A stretch of DNA of 64,000 nt from Massilia timonae CCUG 45783 (GTDB taxonomy: Bacteria; Pseudomonadota; Gammaproteobacteria; Burkholderiales; Burkholderiaceae_D): assembly GCF_000315425.1 (NCBI RefSeq), contig NZ_JH992924.1:246695-310694 (forward strand), in the 5' to 3' direction. Every line of letters starts with the position of its first letter. Position 1 is the first letter of the stretch. The notes below the pieces were generated by a model. The model did no database searches, was not told where the DNA came from, and saw only the letters and a list, made by a program, of their open reading frames with translations. Made by a program: the position numbers and the translations under genes. Positions 55,741 through 64,000 of this stretch are shown here, one piece after another.

Positions 55741-58184
55741 ATGTTGATCAGCCGCCGGCCATGGCGGGCGCTGCATTCGTCGTGCCTGCTGGCCCTGAGC
55801 CTGACGCCGATCGCCGCCGCGGTGGCGCAAGTGGCCGAGGTGGCCCAGTCAGCGCCTGCGTCCGCATCCGCGGCGGCCGGGCAAGCGGTCGAACTCTTCC
55901 TCGACACCAGCATCGACGGCCAGCCCACCGGCCAGATCGTGCCCGTCATCCAGCTCGGCTCCACCTTGCGCATGACGGTCGAGTCCCTGCGCGAACTGGG
56001 CCTGGACCCGGCACGCTTCGGCGTGGCCGGGCGCAGCGATTTTTCGCTGGACGAGGTAAGCGGCATGCGCTGGGCCTACGACCCCGCGAAGCAGGCCCTG
56101 GCCCTGACCCTGACCGATGCCCTGCGCGAGCAGCGCGTGCTGAGCGCGCGCACGGTGCGCCAGGCCGGACCCGCCCAGGCCAGCCGCGGCATGCTGCTCA
56201 ACTACAACCTGTTCGGCCAGAGCAGCTCGCGCGCGCTGGCCGGCACCCTCGACCTGCGTTATTTCGACCGCCATGGAACGCTGAACAGCACCGGCGCCGC
56301 CATCCTGCGCGGCCCGGGGCAGGGGTATACCCGCTATGACACCAGCTGGGTGCGCTCGTCGCAGGACAATCTCTCGACCTGGCAGGTGGGCGACACCGTC
56401 GCGCCGGCGCTCAGCTGGACCCGCGCCATGCGCCTGGGCGGCATCGAATGGCGCCGCAATTTCGAATTGCGGCCCGACCTCGTGACCTATCCGGTGGCCT
56501 CGGTCGCCGGCTCGGCCGTGGTGCCCAGCAGCGTCGACCTGTACGTGAACGGGGTGCGCCAGTTCAGCGCCGCCGTGCCCACCGGCCCCTTCGTGGTCGA
56601 CCAGGTGACGGGCCTGAACGGCGCCGGCCAGGCCACCGTGGTCACCCGCGACGCCTCGGGCGCGAAGTCGCCACCACCTTGCCGCTGTACGTCGACACCC
56701 GCCTGCTGGCGCGCGGCCTGAGCGATTTCGCGGTCTCGGTCGGCGCGCTGCGGCGCGACTACGGGCTGCATTCCTTCCGCTACGGCAGCGCGGCGGCGCT
56801 GGCGTCCTGGCGCCACGGCTGGAGCGACAGCATGACGCTCGAGGGGCATGCCGAGGCCGGCAGCGGCCTGGTGCTGGCCGGCGCCGGGGTGTTGAAACGC
56901 GTCCCGAACGCGGGCGTGTTCAGCGCCGCGCTGGCCGCGAGCGGCGGCCGCCATCGCGGCGGCCAGGCCAGCCTCGGCTATCAATACGTGTCGCCGCGCT
57001 TCGCCTTCGAGGTGCAGTCGGTGCGCGCCAGCCGCGACTATGGCGACCTGGGCGTGCTCGAGGGCGTGCCGGTGCCGCGCGCCACCGACCGCGCGACGCT
57101 CAGCACCTCGTACCGCGGCAATGGCCTGAGCGTGAGCCTGATCCAGCTGCGCCTGCCGTCCGAGAACGGCCTGGGCCTGGCGCCGGATCCGCTGGGCCCC
57201 GGCGCCGGCGGCGGCACCCCGATCGGCCCGGTCGAAGAGACGCCGGGCGTCACGCGCAACGTGTCGCTGGCCTGGTCGCGCAGCGTGGGGCGGCGCGGCA
57301 ACCTGAGCGTCAGCGCCTTCCAGGACCTGAAGCAGCGCGCCGACCGCGGCATCACGTTCACCTTCAGCATGGCCTTCGATTCGCGCATCTCGTTCAACAC
57401 CAATGCCGGCCGCCAGCGCGGCGACACGGCGGCCACGGTGTCGCTGGGACGCGCGCCGGACTTCGAGGGCGGCCTGGGCTGGGCGCTGCAGTCCGGCATG
57501 GCCGGCGCCCAGCGCTACCACCAGGCGCAGGTCCAGTACCTCGGCTCGCACGGCCGCGCCGCCATCTCCACGCAACATGTGAATGGCGGCAGCAATACCA
57601 GCCTGGACATCAGCGGCGCGCTGGTGGCGATGGATGGCGCGCTGGTCGCCGCGCGCCAGGTCGGCAACGGCTTCGCGCTGGTCTCGGCCGGCGCGCCGGA
57701 CCTGCCGGTGTTGCAGGACAACCGCGTGATCGGCCGCACCGACAGCAAGGGCCGCCTGCTGGTGCCCGACCTGCAGCCATATGCCGCCAACCGGATCGCG
57801 ATCGATCCATCCTCGCTGCCGCCCGACACCCGCATCGCCGGCAGCAGCCAGGACGTGGTGCCGCGCGAGTACGCCGGCGTGGTGGCGCGCTTCGACATCG
57901 AACGCTATGCGGCGACGGCGCTGATGGTGCTCAGGCCGGACGGCACGCCGCCCGAGGTCGGCACCCCCGCGCGCCTGGAAGATGGCGCGAGCCGCGGCGC
58001 GGCCGGCGCGGTCGTCGGTTACGATGGCGTGCTGTTCGTGGAAGGATTGCGCGCCTCGAACCGGGTGACGGTCGGGACCGGGGCGGATGCCTGCGAGGTG
58101 CGCTTCGACTACAAGCCGGTGGAGGGCGAGTTGCCGACCATCGGACCGCTGGTGTGCCAGCCCGTGCAAGGAAAACGACCATGA
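55741..58184 (+). pseudogene. Csu-type outer membrane usher, split by a frameshift
   Basis: An outer membrane usher of the archaic chaperone-usher class in two frames. The first frame runs from the ATG at 55741 to a stop at 56721 and follows the usher sequence to VVTRDASG; at about base 56661 the homology jumps to another frame, REVATTLPLYVDTRLLARG onward, to the stop at 58184. One missing base (GGGCGCGAAG where GGGCCGCGAAG is expected) explains it. Restored length is about 813 residues: signal peptide, N-terminal domain, barrel with plug, and C-terminal domains. Either a real mutation that kills the pilus or a sequencing error; no slippery site is visible. Confidence 0.85.
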
Positions 58185-59194
58185 TGAAGATGACGACCAT
58201 GAATGTCCGGCTGCTGCGCGCACTGTGCGCAGCGACGCTGCTGTGGCTGCTGGCCATTCCCGGCGCGCGCGCCGATAACTGTACCGTCACCATGACCGAC
58301 ATCGACTTCGGCGTGGTCAGCCCGATCGCCAACACCGACTACACGGCGCGCGGCACCCTGAACGTGACCTGCTACTGGACCCTGCTGGTGGGCCAGTCGG
58401 CGCTGCTGCTGCCGGCCGCCAACGTCTGCGTCAACCTGGGGCCGGGCAGCGGCGGCGGCACGGGCGACCCGCGCTACATGACCAGCGGTTCGCGGCGCCT
58501 CGGCTTCAACCTGTATGCCGATCCTTCCTATTCGGCGGCATCGCTGTGGGGCAGCAACACCAGCACCATCGGCGCCAAGCCGATCACCGGTACCATGGTC
58601 GGCCTGCTGTCGCTGGGCGGGGTGACCCAGAGCGTGACGATCTATGGCCGCATCCCGGCGTCCAGCCTGGCCGGGGTCGGCACCTCGGGCAATACCGACA
58701 CCCTGTACACGGCCAGTTTCGCCGGCCACGGCACGCTGCAGTATTCGTTCGGGGCCGGCAAGTCGTGCACCGCCGGCGCCACCGAATCCTTCGCCTTCCA
58801 GGCGCGCGCCACCGTGACCAACAACTGCCTGATCAGCGCCAGCAACCTGGTGTTCGGTGCGGGCAGCCCCTTGAGCGAGCGGCGCGCCAGCGCGCCCCTG
58901 AGCGTGACCTGCACCGCCAACAGCAGCTACCAGATCTCGATGAACGGCGGCCAGTCCGGCAACCCGGCGGCGCGCACCATGAAGAACAGCCTGACCGGCG
59001 AAACCCTGGGCTACCGGATCTCGTCCACGCCGGACGGCGCGATCTGGGGCGACGGCACCGGCGGCACCGTGGTGTACACCGGCACCGGGACCGGCGCGAC
59101 GCAGAGCGTCATGATGCACGGCCTGGTGCCGCGCCAGCGTGCGCCGACGCCGGGAGATTACCGCGACACGATCACGGTGCAGCTGACGTTCTAA
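58181..59194 (+). CDS. Two-domain SCPU tip protein (CsuE-like)
   Basis: A 337-residue secreted protein with two spore coat U domains: one at about 32-170 (DNCTVTMTDIDFGVVSP, SVTIYGRIPASSL) and one at about 200-337 (ARATVTNNCLISASNLVFGAG, GDYRDTITVQLTF). CsuE-type tip adhesins have this double-domain form. The ATG at 58181 overlaps the usher stop (ATGATGA). The stop codon ends only six bases before the left end of the IS element. Confidence 0.87.
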   Translation: MMKMTTMNVRLLRALCAATLLWLLAIPGARADNCTVTMTDIDFGVVSPIANTDYTARGTLNVTCYWTLLVGQSALLLPAANVCVNLGPGSGGGTGDPRYMTSGSRRLGFNLYADPSYSAASLWGSNTSTIGAKPITGTMVGLLSLGGVTQSVTIYGRIPASSLAGVGTSGNTDTLYTASFAGHGTLQYSFGAGKSCTAGATESFAFQARATVTNNCLISASNLVFGAGSPLSERRASAPLSVTCTANSSYQISMNGGQSGNPAARTMKNSLTGETLGYRISSTPDGAIWGDGTGGTVVYTGTGTGATQSVMMHGLVPRQRAPTPGDYRDTITVQLTF

Positions 59195-59200
59195 AAAAAT

Positions 59201-59226
59201 GGCGCTGTACCCGTTAGATATGGATG
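59201..59226 (+). repeat. Left terminal inverted repeat of the IS1595-family element
   Basis: It starts GGCGCTGTACCC and pairs with 60245-60270 in 19 of 26 positions. Confidence 0.8.
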
Positions 59227-59288
59227 AGCATTGAACTGCTGAGCTGACCGGCGGTCCAATCCCCGTCGTCATCGATCGGGAGCGCGCC

Positions 59289-60257
59289 ATGAAAGCGCCG
59301 CAGTTCGAGAAGCTGTTTGCCCAGCTGGCACTGCTGAACCAGCCACAGCACCGGCAGGTGCTCGTCGCCCTGCATCCGGCAGCCGGGCTCGACCGGGTGG
59401 TCGCACTCATCGGCGAAATCCGGTCAAAGGGGCGGCGGTGCCCCGACTGCGCCTGTGATCGATGCCACCGGCATGGCCAGGCCAACGACCTGCAACGCTA
59501 TCGCTGCTGCGCATGCGGGCGCACCTTCAACGACCTGACCGGCACGCCGCTGGCGCGGCTCAGGCACAAGGGGAAATGGCTCGAGTATCTCGACACTGTG
59601 CTCGATTCCCGCACGGTCCGCTCCGCGGCCAAGCGTATCGGCGTGCACCGCAACACGACCTTCCGCTGGCGCCATCGCGTCCTCGACCGGGTCAAGGACG
59701 ACCGGCCCGACCACCTTGTCGGCATCGTCGAGGCCGACGAGATGTTCCTGCTCGAATCGCAGAAGGGTTCACGCAAGCTCGATCGCCCGCCGCGAAAGCG
59801 CGGCGGCCGGGCCGCACTGCGCGGCATTTCGCATCACCTCGACTGCATCCTGGTGGCGCGCGACCGCGGCGGACAAACCATCGACGCCGTCACCGGCCGC
59901 GGCGCCCTGAAGGTGGCCCAGCTGGTCACTCACCTGCTGCCGAAACTCCATGCCCAGGCGCTGCTGGTCACCGACGCCAACACCGCCTATCCCGCTTTCG
60001 CCCGTGCCCATGGCGTCGCCCACCAGGCTGTCAATCTCAGCGCCGGAGAACGAGTCCGTAAGGGCGATGCGGGCGCCATCCATGTGCAGAATGTAAACGC
60101 CTACCATCGACGTTTCAAGGAATGGCTGGCGCATTTCCATGGCGTGGCGTCGCGCTGGCTACCCAATTACCTAGGCTGGCACTGGGCGCTTGACGGCGGG
60201 CGAGTCAATTCTGTCGAGCAATTGCTGCGCATCGCATTCGGAGTCATCAACAGCTAA
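59289..60257 (+). CDS. IS1595-family transposase (ISXO2-like)
   Basis: A 322-residue transposase. An N-terminal zinc ribbon (RRCPDCACDRCHRHG and YRCCACGRTFNDLTGTPLA) is followed by a helix-turn-helix-like region (RSAAKRIGVHRNTTFRWRHR) and the ISXO2-type catalytic core: VEADEMFLLESQKG, VTDANTAYPAFARAHG, and the asparagine motif VNAYHRRFKEWLAHFHGVA, ending in NYLGWHWALD. Frame intact. Confidence 0.92.
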   Translation: MKAPQFEKLFAQLALLNQPQHRQVLVALHPAAGLDRVVALIGEIRSKGRRCPDCACDRCHRHGQANDLQRYRCCACGRTFNDLTGTPLARLRHKGKWLEYLDTVLDSRTVRSAAKRIGVHRNTTFRWRHRVLDRVKDDRPDHLVGIVEADEMFLLESQKGSRKLDRPPRKRGGRAALRGISHHLDCILVARDRGGQTIDAVTGRGALKVAQLVTHLLPKLHAQALLVTDANTAYPAFARAHGVAHQAVNLSAGERVRKGDAGAIHVQNVNAYHRRFKEWLAHFHGVASRWLPNYLGWHWALDGGRVNSVEQLLRIAFGVINS

Positions 60258-60270
60258 CGATGATAGCGCC
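60245..60270 (-). repeat. Right terminal inverted repeat of the IS1595-family element
   Basis: On the minus strand it starts GGCGCTATCATC; see the left repeat. Confidence 0.8.
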
Positions 60271-60297
60271 AAAAAAAATCCCCGCACCGGGCGGGGA
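60271..60297 (-). terminator. Rho-independent terminator of the NitT/TauT-type ABC operon, carrying the IS at its T-tract
   Basis: On the minus strand TCCCCGC-CCGGT-GCGGGGA followed by eight T. It lies 12 bases beyond the permease stop. The IS1595-family element begins exactly where the T run ends. Confidence 0.85.
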
Positions 60298-60308
60298 TGG
60301 ACAGGCGA

Positions 60309-61076
60309 TCAGCGCAGCGGATCGGACGGCACCGAGTGCAGCCAGCGCGCGTGCACGAAGCGCGCCGCGTAGTCGAGCGCGTAACCCAGCAGGCCGATCA
60401 GGATGATGGCGGCCGTCAGTTCCGAATACGCCAGGCGGTCGCGCGTATCGAGGATGAAGTAACCCAGGCCGGCGGACACGCCCAGCATCTCGGCCGGCAC
60501 CAGCACGATCCAGATGATGCCGATCGCCAGGCGCACGCCGGTCAGGATCTGCGCCGTGATCCCCGGCAGCACCAGGCGCCAGATCACTTCCCATTTGGTG
60601 GCCGACAGCGAGCGCGCCAGCAGCATCCAGTTGGGGTCGAGCTGGGCCACGCCGGCGGCGGTGCTCAGCATCAGCGGCCACACGGCGGCGAAGGCCAGCA
60701 GGAAGTAGACCGGCGCGTCGCCGACGCCCAGCACCATCACCGCCAGCGGCATCCACGACAGCGGCGAGACCATGCGCAGCAGCTGGAACAGCGGCGTGCT
60801 GGCCTGGCTGAAGGCCTTCGACATGCCGACCAGGATCCCGAGCGGCACGCCGAACAGGATGGCGAAGCCCAGGCCCACGGCCACGCGCTTCAGGCTGGTG
60901 GCCACGTGCACCCAGATGTCGGGGCCCAGCACCATCGCGCGCAAGGCCTCGAAGGTCTCCATCGGGGCGAACATGGCCGCGATCGGCGTGCTCTCTTCGA
61001 GGCCCTTGGCGCCCCAGGCCCACAGCAGCAGCGCGATCGCGAAGCCGGCGACCGGCCACAAGAAACGTCCCAGCAT
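60309..61076 (-). CDS. ABC transporter permease (SsuC/TauC-like)
   Basis: A 255-residue inner-membrane permease of the NitT/TauT type with about six helices and the permease motif region GVRLAIGIIWIVLVPAEMLG (EAA-type loop). It works with the binding protein and ATPase encoded just upstream, two bases separate it from the former. Last gene before the terminator. Confidence 0.92.
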   Translation of the reverse strand: MLGRFLWPVAGFAIALLLWAWGAKGLEESTPIAAMFAPMETFEALRAMVLGPDIWVHVATSLKRVAVGLGFAILFGVPLGILVGMSKAFSQASTPLFQLLRMVSPLSWMPLAVMVLGVGDAPVYFLLAFAAVWPLMLSTAAGVAQLDPNWMLLARSLSATKWEVIWRLVLPGITAQILTGVRLAIGIIWIVLVPAEMLGVSAGLGYFILDTRDRLAYSELTAAIILIGLLGYALDYAARFVHARWLHSVPSDPLR

Positions 61077-61078
61077 GA

Positions 61079-62305
61079 TCAGACCGCGATCGTCTCAGTG
61101 CGCAGCAGGTTGGCCGGCAGGCCGAACTTGGCAGGCCCGCCCACGGCGGCGATCGACTTGCGCACGAAGCGGTCGTCGACCAGGTCTTTCGCCACGAACT
61201 TCGGATCGAGTTTGGCCAGGAAGCTGGTGTCGCCCTCGACCTTGGTCTGGCCAATCGCGCGCACCAGTTCCTCGGTGTACGAAGCGAACGGGAACGGCTG
61301 GAAGTCGATGCGGCGCTGCTGCCAGGCCGGGTGGGCGACGATGCGGCGCTTTTCGTAGTCCGAATAATCGGTGGTGGCCAGCACCTTGGTCAGCGCCTGC
61401 AGGTTGTGCGGGGTGTACTTGTTGGGACCGGTGGCGGCCAGCAGCTTGGCCGTCTCGACCTGGTTCGAGCGCGACCACAGCTGGGCATTGACGATCGCGT
61501 TGGCCACGCGCTGCGACCATTCCGGCTTGTCGTTCAGGTCGCGCTCGGCCAGGAAGGTCACGCAGCAGGCGTGGTTCTTCCAGACGTCGCCCGAGAAGCG
61601 CAGCACCTTGCCGATCTTCGCATTTTCGGCCACCGCATTGAACGGCTCGGCCACGATGTAGCCGGCGATCGACTTGGTCGCCAGCGCCGAGACCATCTCG
61701 GACGGCGCCAGCACGATGAGGTTAACTTCATTTGGCTTGAGCGCGGCGCCGCGCGCGCGGGTGACCACGCTCAGCTTGTTCGCGGTCAGGATCTTCTGCA
61801 GCAGGATGTTGTGGATCGAGTACCAGAACGGGATCGCGATCGTCTTGCCGCCGAGGTCGGCCACCGAGTTGATCTCGTTCTGCACCGTCAGGGCGGAGCC
61901 GTTGATGTGGTTCCAGGCCACCACCTTGGCCGGGAATTTCGAACCGTAGCGCACCCACAGGGTCGCCGGCGACAGCAGGTGGATCACGTTGACCTGGCCG
62001 GCCACGAAGGCCTCGACGATCTGGGCCCAGCTGCGGAACAGGCGCGGCGTCTCGACCTTCAGGCCTTGTTGCTCGAACAGCTTGCGGCCGTGCGCCACCA
62101 GCAGCGGGGCGGCGTCGGTGATCGGCAGGTAGCCGATTTTCACCGGCTGGTCGTCGCCCTTGAAGTTCTGCGCCATCGCGTCGCCCGCGAACAGCAGCGG
62201 CGACGCCGCCGCGGCGCCGGTCAGGGCCGACATGCGCAGGAAGTCGCGCCGGGTCATGCCGCAATCGCAGTCGGAAGAAGCGCAGATGTGGATCGGGTTG
62301 CTCAT
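61079..62305 (-). CDS. ABC transporter substrate-binding protein, NitT/TauT type
   Basis: A 408-residue periplasmic protein. The N-terminus has a Cys-rich patch (CASSDCDCG) and then a twin-arginine signal (MTRRDFLRMSALTG). The mature part looks like CmpA/NrtA/SsuA-type binding proteins: VKIGYLPITDAAPLLVAHG, RSWAQIVEAFVAGQVNVIHLLSPA and GYIVAEPFNAVAE. Substrate could be an aliphatic sulfonate, nitrate or a related anion; the adjoining acyl-CoA-dehydrogenase-like gene favours organosulfur. Confidence 0.88.
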   Translation of the reverse strand: MSNPIHICASSDCDCGMTRRDFLRMSALTGAAAASPLLFAGDAMAQNFKGDDQPVKIGYLPITDAAPLLVAHGRKLFEQQGLKVETPRLFRSWAQIVEAFVAGQVNVIHLLSPATLWVRYGSKFPAKVVAWNHINGSALTVQNEINSVADLGGKTIAIPFWYSIHNILLQKILTANKLSVVTRARGAALKPNEVNLIVLAPSEMVSALATKSIAGYIVAEPFNAVAENAKIGKVLRFSGDVWKNHACCVTFLAERDLNDKPEWSQRVANAIVNAQLWSRSNQVETAKLLAATGPNKYTPHNLQALTKVLATTDYSDYEKRRIVAHPAWQQRRIDFQPFPFASYTEELVRAIGQTKVEGDTSFLAKLDPKFVAKDLVDDRFVRKSIAAVGGPAKFGLPANLLRTETIAV

Positions 62306-62348
62306 GGGTTTTCCTTGTTGTTCGTGTTCGTGGTTCGCGCCGCGGCGT

Positions 62349-63122
62349 TCAGGCGCCTTCGCGCAGCGCCTTGATGATGTCCAGCCGCAGCCCGACCACG
62401 CCGTCGGCGTGTTCGTGGCGCGGCCGCGGCAGGTCGACCTTCCACTCGCGCACGATGCGTCCGGGCTGGCCGGCCATCAGCAGGATGCGGTCGGCGACCA
62501 GGATCGCCTCGTCGATATCGTGGGTCACCAGCAGGGCGGCGGTATGCCAGCGGTGCACCAGGTCGACCAGCAGGGCCTGCATCTCGGCGCGCGTGATCGC
62601 GTCCAGGGCCGAGAACGGCTCGTCGGCGAACAATAGCTCGGGCTGGCGCGCGAGGGCGCGCGCCAGCGCCACGCGCTGGGCCTGGCCGCCGGACAGCTGG
62701 GCCGGATAGGCATGCGCGCGCGCCGCCAGGCCGACCGCCTCGATGGCGTCGACCACCCGCTGCTTGCGCGCGTCGCGGGAGATCGCCGGCTGGCGCGCGA
62801 AGTCCAGGCCGAAGCCCACATTGCCTTCGACGCTCAGCCAGGGCAGCAGGCTCGGTTGCTGGAACACCAGCGCCGCGCGCGGATGCGGGGCCAGGAGCGG
62901 TTCGCCCAAAAAGCTGACCTGTCCGGCCTGGGCCGGGCTGAGGCCGGCCAGGCCGCGCAGCAGGGTCGATTTGCCGCAGCCGCTGCCGCCCAGCAGGCAC
63001 ACGATCTCGCGCCTGTCGATGGTGAGAGAGATATTGTCGACCACGGTCTTGCCGCCGTAGCCGATGCGCAGGCCGGAGGCCGACAGCGCGGTCGCGCCTG
63101 GTTCGAGCACGGGCGCCGTCAT
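62349..63122 (-). CDS. ABC transporter ATP-binding protein, NitT/TauT type
   Basis: A 257-residue ATPase of the SsuB/TauB/NrtD group. Walker A GGSGCGKST, Q loop FQQPSLLPWLSVEGN, signature LSGGQAQR and Walker B LLFADEPFSALD are intact. The start at 63122 overlaps the stop of the upstream gene by four bases (ATGA). Confidence 0.93.
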   Translation of the reverse strand: MTAPVLEPGATALSASGLRIGYGGKTVVDNISLTIDRREIVCLLGGSGCGKSTLLRGLAGLSPAQAGQVSFLGEPLLAPHPRAALVFQQPSLLPWLSVEGNVGFGLDFARQPAISRDARKQRVVDAIEAVGLAARAHAYPAQLSGGQAQRVALARALARQPELLFADEPFSALDAITRAEMQALLVDLVHRWHTAALLVTHDIDEAILVADRILLMAGQPGRIVREWKVDLPRPRHEHADGVVGLRLDIIKALREGA

Positions 63123-64000
63123 GCCGCGGCGTGCTTCGCGAGTTCGACCTGCAGCTGGGTCAGGCTCGGGGTGACGATCGGGATGAAGGCTGATTCGCGC
63201 CAGCGGCGCGCGAAGCTGCGGTCGCGGTCGACCAGGTAGGCGCGGCCGCCGCTGGCTTGCAGCTCGAGCATCACGGCTTGCTGGACGCTTTCGGCCAGCG
63301 CGATGCGCAGCCTGAACATCGGCGCCGCGGCGGTCTTGAAGCGGCCGTCGGCCACGCCATCCTTCAGCTGCGTGACCAGGTCTTCCAATGCCACCTGCTG
63401 GCCCACGATACGCTCGAGCAGGGGGCCGCGCATGGCGGTCGACAGGCTGTGCGCCGCGCGCAGGCTGGCGCGCGCCAGGCCGATCGACAGGCCGCACTGC
63501 AGGCCCAGGAAGGACGGACGCACGCCCGGCAGCCAGGCGCGCGCGTTCGGATGCAGCACTTCGCCTTCGCCGATCTGCACGCCCTCGATCTTGACGGCGG
63601 CGGTATTGCTGCCGCGCAGGGCCATCAGTTCGAGGTCGGGGCTGCGCGTGACGCCGGCGCCGTCGCTGACGAAGGCGACCACCGCGGGCGGCAGCTCGCC
63701 GGCGGAGTTGACGGCGGCGGCGGCGATGAAGCCTTCCTTGCGCAGGTTGGTGATCCAGGCCAGCGAACCGTCGAGCTGCCAGCCTTGTTCGTTGGGGGTG
63801 GCCGTGATCTGCAGCGACTCGATCCCGGACAGGAATTTCATCGCGTTTGACAGGCCGGTCGCGCCGGCGAATTCGCCGCGCATCAGCGGGCCGATCCAGC
63901 GTGCGCGCATGGCCTCGTTCGGGCTTTGCAGCAGGTACTCGATGAAGGTGCGCTGGCCCCAGAACACGAAGGCCGCGGTGACCGAATATTCGGCCACGGC
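63119..64000 (-). CDS. Acyl-CoA-dehydrogenase-like flavoprotein (cut by window end)
   Basis: At least 293 C-terminal residues of a protein with the acyl-CoA dehydrogenase fold; the start lies beyond the window. Seen: a middle beta domain with GATGLSNAMKFLSG and LDGSLAWITN, and a C-terminal helical domain with QASGGRAYLVDRDRSFARRWRES. Relatives encoded with NitT/TauT transporters include the SfnB and DszC-type flavoproteins that act on sulfur compounds. It is translationally coupled to the ATPase gene. The sulfur role is an inference from this context. Confidence 0.8.
   Translation of the reverse strand, partial: AVAEYSVTAAFVFWGQRTFIEYLLQSPNEAMRARWIGPLMRGEFAGATGLSNAMKFLSGIESLQITATPNEQGWQLDGSLAWITNLRKEGFIAAAAVNSAGELPPAVVAFVSDGAGVTRSPDLELMALRGSNTAAVKIEGVQIGEGEVLHPNARAWLPGVRPSFLGLQCGLSIGLARASLRAAHSLSTAMRGPLLERIVGQQVALEDLVTQLKDGVADGRFKTAAAPMFRLRIALAESVQQAVMLELQASGGRAYLVDRDRSFARRWRESAFIPIVTPSLTQLQVELAKHAAA

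Larger units (their letters stand above)
59201..60270 (+). mobile_element. IS1595-family insertion sequence (about 1.07 kb)
   Basis: A single-transposase element. Terminal inverted repeats GGCGCTGTACCCGTTAG (left) and GGCGCTATCATCGTTAG (right, minus strand) match in 19 of 26 bases. Flanks are AAAAAAAT on the left and AAAAAAAA on the right, compatible with an 8-base target duplication inside a run of A (7 of 8 bases agree). The element is complete and looks recent. Confidence 0.85.

Noticed and set aside
56641..56720. Programmed frameshifting in the usher gene
   Set aside because: No slippery heptamer, no downstream stem-loop or Shine-Dalgarno stimulator that I can see, and ushers are not known to use frameshifting. 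A one-base deletion or a read error is simpler.

Overview
The window is about 64 kb of GC-rich DNA (roughly two-thirds G+C by eye) from a betaproteobacterium. The aa3 oxidase biogenesis cluster, the ftsY-ftsE-ftsX order, an rpoH carrying a CIRCE element, a PEP-CTERM protein and the overall protein content point to Oxalobacteraceae, most like Massilia/Telluria. That placement is an inference from gene content.

Layout. 1-6888: the 3' part of a cytochrome c oxidase operon (ctaD end, a 34-aa assembly peptide, ctaG, a DUF2970 protein, ctaE, an antisense twin-TM gene, SURF1, a SCO-like membrane protein, ctaA, ctaB, a SCO lipoprotein). 6919-13072: an AI-2E family exporter, a PEP-CTERM protein, an RsbQ-like hydrolase paired with a PAS-histidine kinase-receiver protein, and a CNNM/CorC-type membrane protein. 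13131-17233: nhaR facing a small tellurite-resistance-like cluster (DUF475/TerC-like, TerD, TIGR00266/AIM24-like, TerD). 17282-22469: a TonB-dependent receptor facing a YtrA-type GntR regulator with an ABC transporter. 22679-29302: a chemoreceptor, a hybrid histidine kinase, a TetR remnant, and a lipoprotein plus gamma-glutamyltransferase. 29354-31259: a Pho-box-controlled pstS and a PhoB-like regulator with a degenerate receiver. 31396-34151: a lipase/immunity pair of the T6SS Tle/Tli4 type. 34251-40565: a GGDEF-EAL protein, an EEP-family nuclease/phosphatase, a YghU-type oxidoreductase and a GH43 enzyme.

40632-44794 holds rpoH with a CIRCE element and the ftsX-ftsE-ftsY block. 45236-49317 holds the most unusual locus: one 979-residue protein joining a heme-catalase-like domain to a LodA-like quinoprotein oxidase domain, followed by an overlapping LodB-like flavoprotein gene. 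A ThDP-dependent enzyme converges on it. An AT-rich pair of lipoprotein genes, the RNase P RNA gene and a TTG-start glpK follow. 54449-59194 is an archaic (Csu-type) chaperone-usher pilus operon whose usher is split by a one-base frameshift. An IS1595-family element sits directly behind it, in the T-tract of the terminator of the next operon. The window ends in a NitT/TauT-type ABC transporter with an acyl-CoA-dehydrogenase-like enzyme, probably for organosulfur scavenging.

The best candidate for an undescribed system is the catalase-LodA fusion. The N-terminal part keeps the distal His/Asn and the proximal Arg-x3-Tyr expected for a heme catalase fold, and the C-terminal part keeps a Cys/Trp pair positioned like the CTQ residues of LodA. 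An H2O2-producing oxidase and an H2O2-consuming domain would therefore be in one chain. No tRNA gene, CRISPR array or prophage was seen.
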